This document shows positions 8,186-16,125 of a DNA stretch of 64,000 nt, piece after piece; within the stretch, counting starts at the first letter, position 1; each line of letters starts with the position of its first letter. Source of the stretch: JAWMQL01 sp033283165 (GTDB lineage: Bacteria; Pseudomonadota; Gammaproteobacteria; Pseudomonadales; Halieaceae); the NCBI GenBank assembly GCA_033283165.1, contig JAWMQL010000007.1:62001-126000 (forward strand), written 5' to 3'. The translations under genes and the position numbers were made by a program. The notes below the pieces were generated by a model that was not told the DNA's origin, did not search any database, and worked only from the letters and a program-made list of their open reading frames with translations.

Positions 8186-10159
8186 CTACAGGCCGTCGCA
8201 GACGCGCTGTTCATCGGAATCAATGTAGGGCGACTGCGGGCAATTGATATACCGCAGGCGCGTTCCCATGGGTTTGAGTCGATCGGCACGCTTCTCGCGC
8301 GGTGCGTTGCCGATACCGGTGCCGAGAACCTCGCCTGCCTCGTGCAGGCCAAGGAACGAGATCATGTCGTCCTGGTCGATACCGTCACCCGAGACGCCGA
8401 TGCCCCCCACCAGCTCGTCGCCGCGGAAGATGGGCACGCTGCCGGGGAAGATCTGCAGGCCGTTGGGCACTCGCGGCTCTGCGGTCTGGGCGCAGTTGGA
8501 CGACACATCCTGGGGCGCACCCAGGGCCACAAAGGCCAGGTGGGCAATGATCTGGTTGAAGGCGAGGTCCAGCTGCAGGCCGGAGGAGAATACGCTCCAC
8601 TCGTCCTCGAAGTAGGCCTTGCTCAGCGGCCCATGGACATTGCTGATAATGCCGTCCGGGTAGAAGGGCCGGGACAGGTTGCCGCCGGAGCGGTCGGCGA
8701 AGGCCGTGCCGTCGGTCAAGGCCGAGGCGCCGACAAAGGCCTGCACCGCATCCACGTAATCCGCGATCTCCACCTCGGCCTTGGGTTGCAGGTTCTCGTC
8801 CAGGTAGACCGCCGGCGGCACGGCGCGCAACACGTCCGCCGCATCGCGGGAGGAGAAGAAGGTCGCGGTGCGGGCCTTCTGCAGGGACACGTCAGCACCG
8901 AATATGGGGGCGTCCCGGGTGCGCAGCATCCCGAGGATGCGGCCGGCACTGTCCACCACCGATACCGTCACCCTGGCCTGGCTGCTCAAGGGCCGGCGAA
9001 TCTGGGCCCGGGCGCGGTTGGCCACGCCAATGGCCGAACTCAGAATCTGCCGGACCTCTTCCCGGGTCAGCGGGTCGGCGAGCAGGTCGGCATCGGGACC
9101 ACCGTCGCGGGGCGGATAGCGATTGGCGCCGGTGGCGTCCGCGAACATGAACGCATCCAGGCTGGAAGGGTAGCCCACCGCGGGGACCACACCCGAGTCC
9201 GGCTGGCCGAAAGCCGTGCCGGCCCGAATCGAACTGCCGACATACCCTTTCACCGGTATCAGGGAGCCTGAGCCGGCCAGGCTGTCAAAACCCGGCGCCT
9301 GGTCGGGGTCCGCCGGCAGGTCGCCGAAGTCCACGTCGGAGAAGCGGAACACCTTGCCCTCCACCGTGATGCGGTCGGCGCGCCGGTCGCGCGGGGCTGC
9401 GTAGTCCCAGGTCGCCGCGTAGGCGATCATCTCGTCAATATTGCGGTCGCTGTCCAGAATGTTCTTGTCGATGCTGTAGCGGCCGTCCGCCATCACACCC
9501 ACGCCACCGACCGGGGTGCCGTTCTTGTACAGCGGGAAACCGCCGGGGTCCGCTGACAGGCCCAGCGGTGAACGCCGCGGGCCCTGGCCCAGCTCACTGC
9601 CGCCCTGGGTGAAATCGGAACAGGCCAACTGGCTGAACTGGACCCCGAACAGGGGGCCGCCGGGCTGGTTCTCCTCTCCGGGATTGAAGTGTTCCTGCAC
9701 GATCTGGTTTGCCGTGCGGGTGGTGAAACCATTGCCCTCACTGGACAGGTAGGCGCCCGTGACCGCCTTGGCAATGGCCCCCAGCGCATCGCCACCAACG
9801 CTCGTGGGCAGCACCAGGCCTTCCAGCCCGGTAGTCACCACCGTGGGAAAGTCGGTGCTGATCTTGACGTCCCGGACCCTGCCCGCCATGCGGTACACCG
9901 CCAGCACATTGCCCACCCGGTCCACCACCGCGATGGTGGCGTTTTCATTCAGCGCCTCAGCCTGGTGCACCGCCTGGGCGATCACCTGCTGGACATCGGC
10001 GACGGTCAGTCGCACACCACCGTCGGCACACTGACCGGTACAGGGGGTATTGTCCTGTGGATCCACCGGGTCGGAGCTGCCCGCGTTGCCGCCGCTGCTG
10101 CCGCCGCCACAGGCGGTCAGCAACAACACACATAACAGACCGGCTAAGTTCCTGCTCAT
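8186..10159 (-). CDS. lipoprotein with two GlcG/HbpS-like (haem-degrading family) domains
   Basis: A 657-residue protein with a lipoprotein signal (MSRNLAGLLCVLLLTACGGG; lipobox LTAC). Residues about 45-180 match the GlcG/HbpS family: LTVADVQQVIAQAVHQAEAL followed by the strand ATIAVVDRVGNVLAVYRM. A second, more divergent copy begins near residue 355: LTREEVRQILSSAIGVANRA, then VTVSVVDSAGRILGMLRT. The family fold binds heme or small organic acids; HbpS of Streptomyces is a redox-linked heme sensor. The gene lies 3 bases after the FHA-decaheme gene stop and 22 bases before the barrel gene, so it belongs to the cytochrome operon. It might handle heme or sense redox state at a membrane surface; the duplication is unusual. 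Confidence 0.8.
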   Translation of the reverse strand: MSRNLAGLLCVLLLTACGGGSSGGNAGSSDPVDPQDNTPCTGQCADGGVRLTVADVQQVIAQAVHQAEALNENATIAVVDRVGNVLAVYRMAGRVRDVKISTDFPTVVTTGLEGLVLPTSVGGDALGAIAKAVTGAYLSSEGNGFTTRTANQIVQEHFNPGEENQPGGPLFGVQFSQLACSDFTQGGSELGQGPRRSPLGLSADPGGFPLYKNGTPVGGVGVMADGRYSIDKNILDSDRNIDEMIAYAATWDYAAPRDRRADRITVEGKVFRFSDVDFGDLPADPDQAPGFDSLAGSGSLIPVKGYVGSSIRAGTAFGQPDSGVVPAVGYPSSLDAFMFADATGANRYPPRDGGPDADLLADPLTREEVRQILSSAIGVANRARAQIRRPLSSQARVTVSVVDSAGRILGMLRTRDAPIFGADVSLQKARTATFFSSRDAADVLRAVPPAVYLDENLQPKAEVEIADYVDAVQAFVGASALTDGTAFADRSGGNLSRPFYPDGIISNVHGPLSKAYFEDEWSVFSSGLQLDLAFNQIIAHLAFVALGAPQDVSSNCAQTAEPRVPNGLQIFPGSVPIFRGDELVGGIGVSGDGIDQDDMISFLGLHEAGEVLGTGIGNAPREKRADRLKPMGTRLRYINCPQSPYIDSDEQRVCDGL

Positions 10160-10162
10160 TGT

Positions 10163-11884
10163 CTATTCCCCCCGCATTGCCCCGGCGGCCTTGAAGGCGC
10201 CGTGGGGATTGCGTGCTTGTACGGACAGGGTTCCGGTATCCAGATGGAATGCGTGACAGCCCACGCAGTCCACCGCCGAATCCCCCTTCTTGTCATCGTG
10301 ACAGCCCAGGCAGTTATCCTGGCCCGGTATCAGCACATCACTGGCCACCTCGGACATGGACGCAGTATGGCAGACCTCACAGATCTCGCCCTCGGCCTCC
10401 CGGGCCAGCGCCAGGTGCGCCGTGTGATTGAAGCGGCTGAAGGGATACCAGTCGCCGGTGACATTGACCGGCTGCACAAACCAGCGATCGAAGATGTCCT
10501 CGAGTCCGGTGTCCAACACCTCGTGGCAGGTGATGCAGCCGGTTTCCACGAACTGGTACTCCGCTTCCTTCATGGCCTCGGCGCGGCCGCAATCCAGGCC
10601 GTTACCCTGGCAGCTCGCCGCCGCCTGCCGCTTGCCGGGCACCCGCCGCGGTTTTTGCCCGGCGCGCTCCTTGCGCAGTACCGGGTCGGTGAACTCGCGG
10701 ATGAAGTGGGCTTCCATCGCCACGATGGCGGCGCGCAGGTCTCCGTGGGGCAGCTCCAGGTCGGGCTCGAAAATATCAAAGCTCAGGCCGTGGCAGCTGC
10801 GACAGTGGTTGTCCATGGTTACCGGCTCGAAATGCTCCCCGTCGTCCAGTGCCGTGTGGCAGCTGGCGCAATGGAGCGCTTCACCGCTGGCCTCATCCTG
10901 CACTTTTTCGGGGTTCAGGTGCACCTGGTGGTTGAATTTCAGGTTGGACTGTTCAGCCAGCGGACCGCTGCCGCGGCGCACCCGATCGACTTCCCAGCCG
11001 TGTGCGGCGCCGGGACCCTGGGGCCGCAACAGGGCCACCCGGAATTCCGGGTGGCCCTCCGCCGTAAAGACATGAGCCGCTTCCATGCCGCTGGCGCCGG
11101 GCGCCTGCCACTCCGAGGGGTCCGCGTGACAGTCCACACACAGCCCCTTGTCGCGATTGACCAGCTGCTGCGGTTCGTTGTGCTCCCGGTGACAGGTAGC
11201 GCAGCGGATATCGGTAAAGGACGCCCGGTCGTGAATCTCGAGATCGGCGTGCTCCCTGATATCGCGGTGGCACTCCATGCAGGCCTGGTCCTGGACCATG
11301 ACAAAGGGTTTGGTGTGACAGGCCTGGCAGTCCTCTCCCACGCCCGCTGTGGTGTGCGCGGACACCAGTGGCCCCGATATCCACAGGCCGTCGTCCGGCA
11401 GGGGTGACTTGCGCAGGGTATCGGCCAGGTCGTGCTGGAACAGGCCCAGGGCGGGTATCAGCAGGAAGCCGATGAATACCAGTATGGCCAGCACCCAGCT
11501 GACCTTGCGGATGCTCCAGGCGCTCTCCGCCAGTTGCAGCCGGCCGTGATCCACCGGGCGCTTGCCGCCTTCTGCAGTAACCTGCAGTGCCAGGTCGAAC
11601 CCGCCGGGTGGCTGGATCAGTTGCAGCGTGTAGCCGGGCAGCTCGAATACATCCCCCACCGCCAGCTTGGCTGAGCGTACTTCCTTGCCGTCCATGGTCA
11701 CCCGGGCTTTACGGCTGCTCAGCTTGGCACCCCCGTCGCCCGCCGGATCCAGCTGCAGGGCACCCTCGACTCCCGGCAATTGCACCATCGACTCGGTGCC
11801 GAGGGTGAGCGCGTTGCCCTCGTAGTCGGTTTCCAGGGCCTCGCTACCACCCCGGCCAGTCAGTCTGCGAACAAGAAAATACAC
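10163..11884 (-). CDS. inner-membrane decaheme cytochrome c with FHA-like cytoplasmic domain
   Basis: A 573-residue protein. Residues 1 to about 105 form an all-beta domain with FHA-like order (ALTLGTESMVQLPG ... LSSRKARVTMDGKEV ... GDVFELPGYTLQLI). It lacks the clear Gly-Arg/Ser/His set, so it may be a degenerate FHA fold. One transmembrane helix follows at about 130-152 (VSWVLAILVFIGFLLIPALG). Ten CXXCH motifs lie after it: CQACH, CMECH, CATCH, CVDCH, CASCH, CRSCH, CITCH, CEVCH, CLGCH and CVGCH. The hemes must be periplasmic, leaving the FHA-like domain in the cytoplasm. It follows the b-cytochrome-like gene by 6 bases and is a natural quinol-side electron acceptor. The join of a signalling-type domain to a multiheme chain is uncommon. 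Confidence 0.85.
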   Translation of the reverse strand: MYFLVRRLTGRGGSEALETDYEGNALTLGTESMVQLPGVEGALQLDPAGDGGAKLSSRKARVTMDGKEVRSAKLAVGDVFELPGYTLQLIQPPGGFDLALQVTAEGGKRPVDHGRLQLAESAWSIRKVSWVLAILVFIGFLLIPALGLFQHDLADTLRKSPLPDDGLWISGPLVSAHTTAGVGEDCQACHTKPFVMVQDQACMECHRDIREHADLEIHDRASFTDIRCATCHREHNEPQQLVNRDKGLCVDCHADPSEWQAPGASGMEAAHVFTAEGHPEFRVALLRPQGPGAAHGWEVDRVRRGSGPLAEQSNLKFNHQVHLNPEKVQDEASGEALHCASCHTALDDGEHFEPVTMDNHCRSCHGLSFDIFEPDLELPHGDLRAAIVAMEAHFIREFTDPVLRKERAGQKPRRVPGKRQAAASCQGNGLDCGRAEAMKEAEYQFVETGCITCHEVLDTGLEDIFDRWFVQPVNVTGDWYPFSRFNHTAHLALAREAEGEICEVCHTASMSEVASDVLIPGQDNCLGCHDDKKGDSAVDCVGCHAFHLDTGTLSVQARNPHGAFKAAGAMRGE

Positions 11885-11890
11885 GGCGCT

Positions 11891-12769
11891 CTACCAGTAA
11901 ATGAAAACGGACAGGATGTGGGCGACCAGGGCGACCAGCAGCGCCACGGTCAGCGGTATGTGCACATACAGCCAGATGCGGACCATGCCCTGGAGCTGCA
12001 CATCCTTGCGCAGCACGTGCAGAATCACCTGGCGCCGGCCGAACAGGCCCAGCAACTCATTCAGAACCTCCGCCTCGGCTTTCTTGCGTGCATCCGGGAT
12101 GCGCTGGACCAGTGTTTCCAGGATCACCCGCTGCTCCGGGTTGGGAATCGGTTTACCCCCCCCGGAAGGCTGGATTCGGGAGCCGTCGATGGCGCTCAAC
12201 TGGCGCAGGGTGGAGCCGCCCAGCCGGGTCAGTTCCAGGGCGCTGAGCGCCAGGGCCTGCAGTTCGGCATCGACCCGCTGCACCGCGTCGCGAATCTTCT
12301 CGTCCACCGCATCCAGTTCGTCCAGCCAGCGCTCGCGGTCCTTCTCCGCCCGGTTGGTAGACATCATCCGCGGCAGGTGGAGATAGACGTACATGCCGAA
12401 TACGCCGGAGAAGATCACCCCGCACATGAGAGCGTAGGCGAGCGTATGCACATTCCAGCCAAACTGGAACGCGCAGTGCAGGGTGCCGACCACCAGCAGC
12501 ATGCTGCCGAGATAGACATGGGCCGAGGTCCAGCCCTGCACGGTGCTGCTGGTGGAACGGTAGCTCCGTTTGCGCACCCCCAGCATCGCCAGCCAGGCGA
12601 TCAACAGGGCGCCCACGGTACCCAGCATGTACCCCTGCCAGGTGCCGCCGTTGGGGGGTTGACCCGGGCTGAGCCACTGGCTGGCGTACAGGGCGGCACT
12701 GAGCAGCCCCAGCAGGAGGGCCAGCTTTATCCAGCGGTAGTTTTTCCAGGTGCGCAGATCGTCCCGCAT
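11891..12769 (-). CDS. five-helix membrane protein, probable b-type cytochrome subunit
   Basis: A 292-residue protein with predicted helices at about 13-35, 44-63, 84-105, 112-130 and 262-290. Histidines suited to heme b ligation sit in the third helix (SAHVYLGSMLLVVGTLHCAF) and the last one (YVHIPLTVALLVALVAHILS), the pattern of a two-heme cytochrome b four-helix bundle. Between helices 4 and 5 is a charged, probably coiled-coil cytoplasmic loop of about 120 residues. The gene starts 2 bases after the stop of the FAD/[4Fe-4S]/cNMP gene and ends 6 bases before the decaheme gene, so it most likely passes electrons across the inner membrane between those two. No family name is claimed. Confidence 0.72.
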   Translation of the reverse strand: MRDDLRTWKNYRWIKLALLLGLLSAALYASQWLSPGQPPNGGTWQGYMLGTVGALLIAWLAMLGVRKRSYRSTSSTVQGWTSAHVYLGSMLLVVGTLHCAFQFGWNVHTLAYALMCGVIFSGVFGMYVYLHLPRMMSTNRAEKDRERWLDELDAVDEKIRDAVQRVDAELQALALSALELTRLGGSTLRQLSAIDGSRIQPSGGGKPIPNPEQRVILETLVQRIPDARKKAEAEVLNELLGLFGRRQVILHVLRKDVQLQGMVRIWLYVHIPLTVALLVALVAHILSVFIYW

Positions 12770-12771
12770 GG

Positions 12772-15258
12772 TCAGTGTCCCTCCACCAGATCCGCGAACT
12801 GTTCCGGCGACAGGCGGATAGCCGCTCCGGTGGGACAGGCGCGAACGCAGGCCGGTCCGCCTTTCTGCCCGTGGCAGGCGTCACACTTGACCGCTTTCTT
12901 TCCGGCATCCTTCGACTCCGCGGTCGGGGTGAAGCCATCCTGCTCACCGGGGCCGGGGCCGCGGCCGAACAGCAGCCAGGACCACAGGCCGGGCTTGGGC
13001 TGCGGCTTGTAACTCAACTTGATCGCATCGTAGGGACAGTTGGTCTCGCAGTTGCCGCAGCCGATACAGCTGTCGGTGATGAACACCTCGCCGTTGGGGG
13101 AGCGCCGGATGGCATCGGGAGGGCAGTCCTTCATGCAGTGGGGCAGCTCGCAGTGACGACAGGAGATGGGCACGTGCAGGTTCACCAGCGAGGCGCCGGC
13201 CTCGCGATTGAGACGGGAGATGCCGCCGTGGGTCTCGGCGCAGGCCCGCTCACAGTTGTCGCAGCCCACGCACAGGGCCTCGTCGATCACCAGGGCGTTG
13301 GTCGCCTCGCCCAGGCCCTGCTCCATCAGGAAGCCGATGGCCCGGGCCGCCTCGGGCTGGGAAGCCATGGTGTTGGATTTTCGCAACATCTGGCTGAGCC
13401 GGCCCTGCAGGGTGCTGATATGATCGGGCTGGGAATTGACCAGGGCCAGGAACTCGGGCCCGCGCACCAGGATGGTCTCGGTGCGCACCGCCGCGATAGC
13501 GGTATCGCGCCGCAGCGGGGCGCCCATCAGCGCCATCTGGCCCACCAGCTCACCCGAGTGGTTCTGGGCCACCACCAGCTCCCGGGCGCCCCGGGTCAGC
13601 ATCACGGTGCCGGAGCGGATCAGGTGCAGGCAGTCCCCCTCCTCGCCCTCCTCGAACAGGTGTTCGCCGGGCTTGAACTGGCAGGTCTCTACACGGCTGG
13701 CGATATCGGCCAGCTGGCCCAGGTCCAGGTTGGGTCGGAACGCTGCCTGCAGGGCGCGCATGATGAACACCTGGTCGATGCCCTTGCGCACCACCTCGTT
13801 GGAGTTCATCAGCTTGACCATGATGCGGCGCGGGGTCTCGATCAGGATGCAGTCCTTCCCCACCACCGCGGAGCCCTGCCGCGGCCGGCCGGAGATCAGG
13901 CTCATCTCGCCGAAGAACTGGCCCGCCTTGAGGGTATGCCAGGGGCCGTCCTGCTCCAGCTGCATCTTCACCTCGCCCTCAACGATGGTATAGAAGGTGG
14001 TGCTGAATTCGCCGTGCTCGTAAATGGGCTTGTCCGCCGCGATAAAATGGGTAGAACGCTCGGTTTCCTCCGGCGCCTGGGCCAGTTCCGCCTCCGGCAG
14101 GGTGACGATGATACGGCTTTCTATGATCAATTCGCGGAACGAGAGGGGGTTCATGCGCCGGAACATGGGCACCCGGTCCTGGTACAGGGACAGCACGTCC
14201 TCGGCATCCATGACGTAGGGCAGGCCGGAGAACTGATCCTGCAGCAACGGGTAATCGGCGGGCTTGGTGTCCTTGCCGTGGATGTACTCCACCACATCGT
14301 AGCCCTGGTTCATGGCCTGCTTGATCAGCGGGTAGCCCCCCAGGGCGCCGATGATATAGAGGCCGGGCACGTTACTCTGGTAGTGGCGGTCCACGTCCGG
14401 CACCGCGTCCGCGCTGTCGCTTGAAATCACGATGCCGCAGGATTCCACGAAGCGTCGCGGGGGTACCGTACCCAGGCGGGCGATGATGCGGTGGCACTCG
14501 ATGCGCTCCTCGCCTTCCAGGGTATTGAGCACGATCGCCCCGGCGCCATTGGGCTCCGAGGGCAGCTCCAGGGAGCTTACCGAAGACTCGTAACGACAGT
14601 AGAACTGGTTGCTCTTGTCGTTGATGGCGGCCAGAACGGCGTTCAGGTTGCCGTCCTTGGCGCGGCTGAATTCGTTGCGCCGGTTGACGATATAGACCTT
14701 GTTGTACTGCGCGAGGGCGATGGCGTTCTCGATCGCGGCGTCACCGGCACCGACCACCACGATGGTCTCACCCTTGAAGTCCTCCGGGTCGTCCAGGGTG
14801 TAGAGCACGAAGTCCGACTCCGCGTCCCCCGGTACGCCCAGGCTGCGCGGGTTGCCCTGGGTACCAATGGACAGCACGATAAACTCTGCCTCGACCACGT
14901 CGCCATCCGCCAGGCGCAGGCTGAAGCCGCCGCGCTCGCCCTCGATGGCGCTCACCTCGGCGCCGTAGCGGATATTCAGGCCGCTGTCGATACTGTTCTG
15001 CCAGGCGCCGAGAATCTCCTCCCGCTTGCCGGCCACGAAAGGCACCGGCGAGCGCAGGGCGAGAAAGCCCGGCTCGTCCATGACGTGCTTGCCCTTCTGG
15101 TACTTCTGGATGGTTTTCGCGAAGGTGTTGAAACCCTCAAGCAGGATATAGCTGGGCTCGGAAGCGCCAGACTCCCTGTCATACTCGGCCGCCCTACCCG
15201 CGGCGCTCAGACCTGCCGGCCCCGCTCCAACGATGGCGATATGGTACCGTCCGGGCAC
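12772..15258 (-). CDS. FAD/NAD(P) oxidoreductase fused to two cNMP-binding domains and four [4Fe-4S] clusters
   Basis: An 828-residue cytoplasmic protein, first gene of the operon. It starts at GTG with GAGGAG 6 bases upstream. Residues 5-330 are a thioredoxin-reductase-like flavoprotein: FAD site IAIVGAGPAGLSAAG and NAD(P) site IVVVGAGDAAIENAIALA. Two cyclic-nucleotide-binding folds follow at about 400-495 (FFGEMSLISGRPRQGSAVV) and 515-610 (LVGQMALMGAPLRRDTAIAA). The C-terminal 180 residues hold four cysteine quartets: CVGCDNCERAC, CRHCELPHCMKDC, CIGCGNCETNC and CDACHGQKGGPACVRAC, as in HybA/DmsB-type electron-transfer subunits. The inference is that NAD(P)H is oxidised and electrons leave through iron-sulfur clusters to the b-cytochrome-like partner, gated by a nucleotide. 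The CDACH here belongs to the iron-sulfur quartet, not to a heme. Confidence 0.9.
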   Translation of the reverse strand: MPGRYHIAIVGAGPAGLSAAGRAAEYDRESGASEPSYILLEGFNTFAKTIQKYQKGKHVMDEPGFLALRSPVPFVAGKREEILGAWQNSIDSGLNIRYGAEVSAIEGERGGFSLRLADGDVVEAEFIVLSIGTQGNPRSLGVPGDAESDFVLYTLDDPEDFKGETIVVVGAGDAAIENAIALAQYNKVYIVNRRNEFSRAKDGNLNAVLAAINDKSNQFYCRYESSVSSLELPSEPNGAGAIVLNTLEGEERIECHRIIARLGTVPPRRFVESCGIVISSDSADAVPDVDRHYQSNVPGLYIIGALGGYPLIKQAMNQGYDVVEYIHGKDTKPADYPLLQDQFSGLPYVMDAEDVLSLYQDRVPMFRRMNPLSFRELIIESRIIVTLPEAELAQAPEETERSTHFIAADKPIYEHGEFSTTFYTIVEGEVKMQLEQDGPWHTLKAGQFFGEMSLISGRPRQGSAVVGKDCILIETPRRIMVKLMNSNEVVRKGIDQVFIMRALQAAFRPNLDLGQLADIASRVETCQFKPGEHLFEEGEEGDCLHLIRSGTVMLTRGARELVVAQNHSGELVGQMALMGAPLRRDTAIAAVRTETILVRGPEFLALVNSQPDHISTLQGRLSQMLRKSNTMASQPEAARAIGFLMEQGLGEATNALVIDEALCVGCDNCERACAETHGGISRLNREAGASLVNLHVPISCRHCELPHCMKDCPPDAIRRSPNGEVFITDSCIGCGNCETNCPYDAIKLSYKPQPKPGLWSWLLFGRGPGPGEQDGFTPTAESKDAGKKAVKCDACHGQKGGPACVRACPTGAAIRLSPEQFADLVEGH

Positions 15259-15330
15259 GCGCTCTCCTCGTTCATTTATTGTTCTTTACAAATACCGCCA
15301 CAACCCCATCGAGCGAGGGTGACTGTTACT

Positions 15331-15358
15331 AATATAGACTGTCTTCAGGAATTACCAA
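15331..15358 (-). promoter_or_regulatory. candidate sigma70 promoter of the cytochrome operon
   Basis: On the minus strand TTGGTA (-35, 15353-15358) and TATATT (-10, 15331-15336) are 16 bases apart, about 70 bases upstream of the GTG start at 15258. The -35 box lies inside one arm of the inverted repeat listed at 15351-15401. Confidence 0.5.
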
Positions 15359-15401
15359 ATCAGAGTTTCCATCCAAAGCGAAAAAAATTTGGATTGGTAA
15401 T
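15351..15401. promoter_or_regulatory. AT-rich inverted repeats, possible operator
   Basis: ATTACCAAATC at 15351-15361 pairs with GATTGGTAAT at 15392-15401 apart from one extra base. An inner repeat, ATCCAAA (15371-15377) and TTTGGAT (15388-15394), lies between them. The outer left arm overlaps the candidate -35 box of the cytochrome operon, so a repressor or activator could bind here. The site also lies between divergent genes. Confidence 0.4.
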
Positions 15402-15515
15402 TTTTCACATAAGGACTACCGAACTAGCGCGCGAAATTTGATGCAGGCTAAACTCAGCTTCGACCACGCGCCAGCCACACGGCGCAAATCCTGCCGGTAG
15501 GGGGCACATCGCGGA

Positions 15516-16061
15516 ATGCGAGTAATCAGAAGGGTCCTGTCGGGCCTGTTATTGGCTGCCACCACGACTGCACTGTCCTGGGGCACAGCCCGGGCGGACG
15601 AGATGGTGATCGAGGAGCTGGAAAAGATCTCGCACACCGTGGTCTACGTGAATGCCTTCGGTGAATGGCAAGACAGCGAAGGCAGCGGCTACTACCGCGT
15701 CATACTGCTGGATGCTGAGGAAAAATTCCCCCATTCCAAGATTTTCCTGCAGTGGATAGGGGAGGTGGAGGACGAGCAGGGAGAAGACCAGATACTCGCT
15801 TCCGCGCCGGTCGTCGAAATCAACAATGCCGGCGTCTACAAACTGTCCGTGCCACGCATCAGCAAGGAGCAGGCGGGCAATGCCATCGAATTGACGGCGA
15901 TTAACCAGTATTCCGAGACGGTCCAGAACCTGGAAATCTGGCCGGGGGAGCGGGGCCAGTACACCCTGCGGTATCTATCCGAGCCCTATTCGAATACCGT
16001 CAATGAAGCCGTGGGGGAGATCCCCCTGTCCCTGGAGTATTACTCGCGCCCCACTTTCTGA
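15516..16061 (+). CDS. secreted protein of unknown function
   Basis: A 181-residue protein with a signal peptide (MRVIRRVLSGLLLAATTTAL, cleavage probably after ARA). The mature part is acidic and mostly beta-strand, with SGYYRVILLDAEEKFPHSKI and YTLRYLSEPYSN; no family was recognised. It is divergent from the cytochrome operon and 64 bases upstream of the barrel gene at 16126, with which it is probably co-transcribed. A periplasmic or outer-membrane-associated role is likely. Confidence 0.7.
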   Translation: MRVIRRVLSGLLLAATTTALSWGTARADEMVIEELEKISHTVVYVNAFGEWQDSEGSGYYRVILLDAEEKFPHSKIFLQWIGEVEDEQGEDQILASAPVVEINNAGVYKLSVPRISKEQAGNAIELTAINQYSETVQNLEIWPGERGQYTLRYLSEPYSNTVNEAVGEIPLSLEYYSRPTF

Positions 16062-16125
16062 CCTATAGTTAACTGAATCCCCAACCAGAAAAATCACCGG
16101 TTAGCACTACGAGGAGATCGACACC

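Noticed and set aside
8164..8352. Longer N-terminus for the outer-membrane barrel gene
   Set aside because: The extension overlaps the lipoprotein gene and precedes the signal peptide. AGGAGG with correct spacing points to GTG at 8163.
12860..12905. CDACH in the iron-sulfur protein as a heme c site
   Set aside because: The protein has no signal peptide, and the motif is part of a CxxCx8CxxxC [4Fe-4S] quartet.
12775..14424. Long open frame on the plus strand (549 codons)
   Set aside because: It lies antisense to the FAD/[4Fe-4S]/cNMP gene, has no start signal and shows the His/Gly/Val-rich composition of a high-GC shadow frame. The same applies to 1391-2509, 4177-5715 and 6613-8115 on the plus strand.
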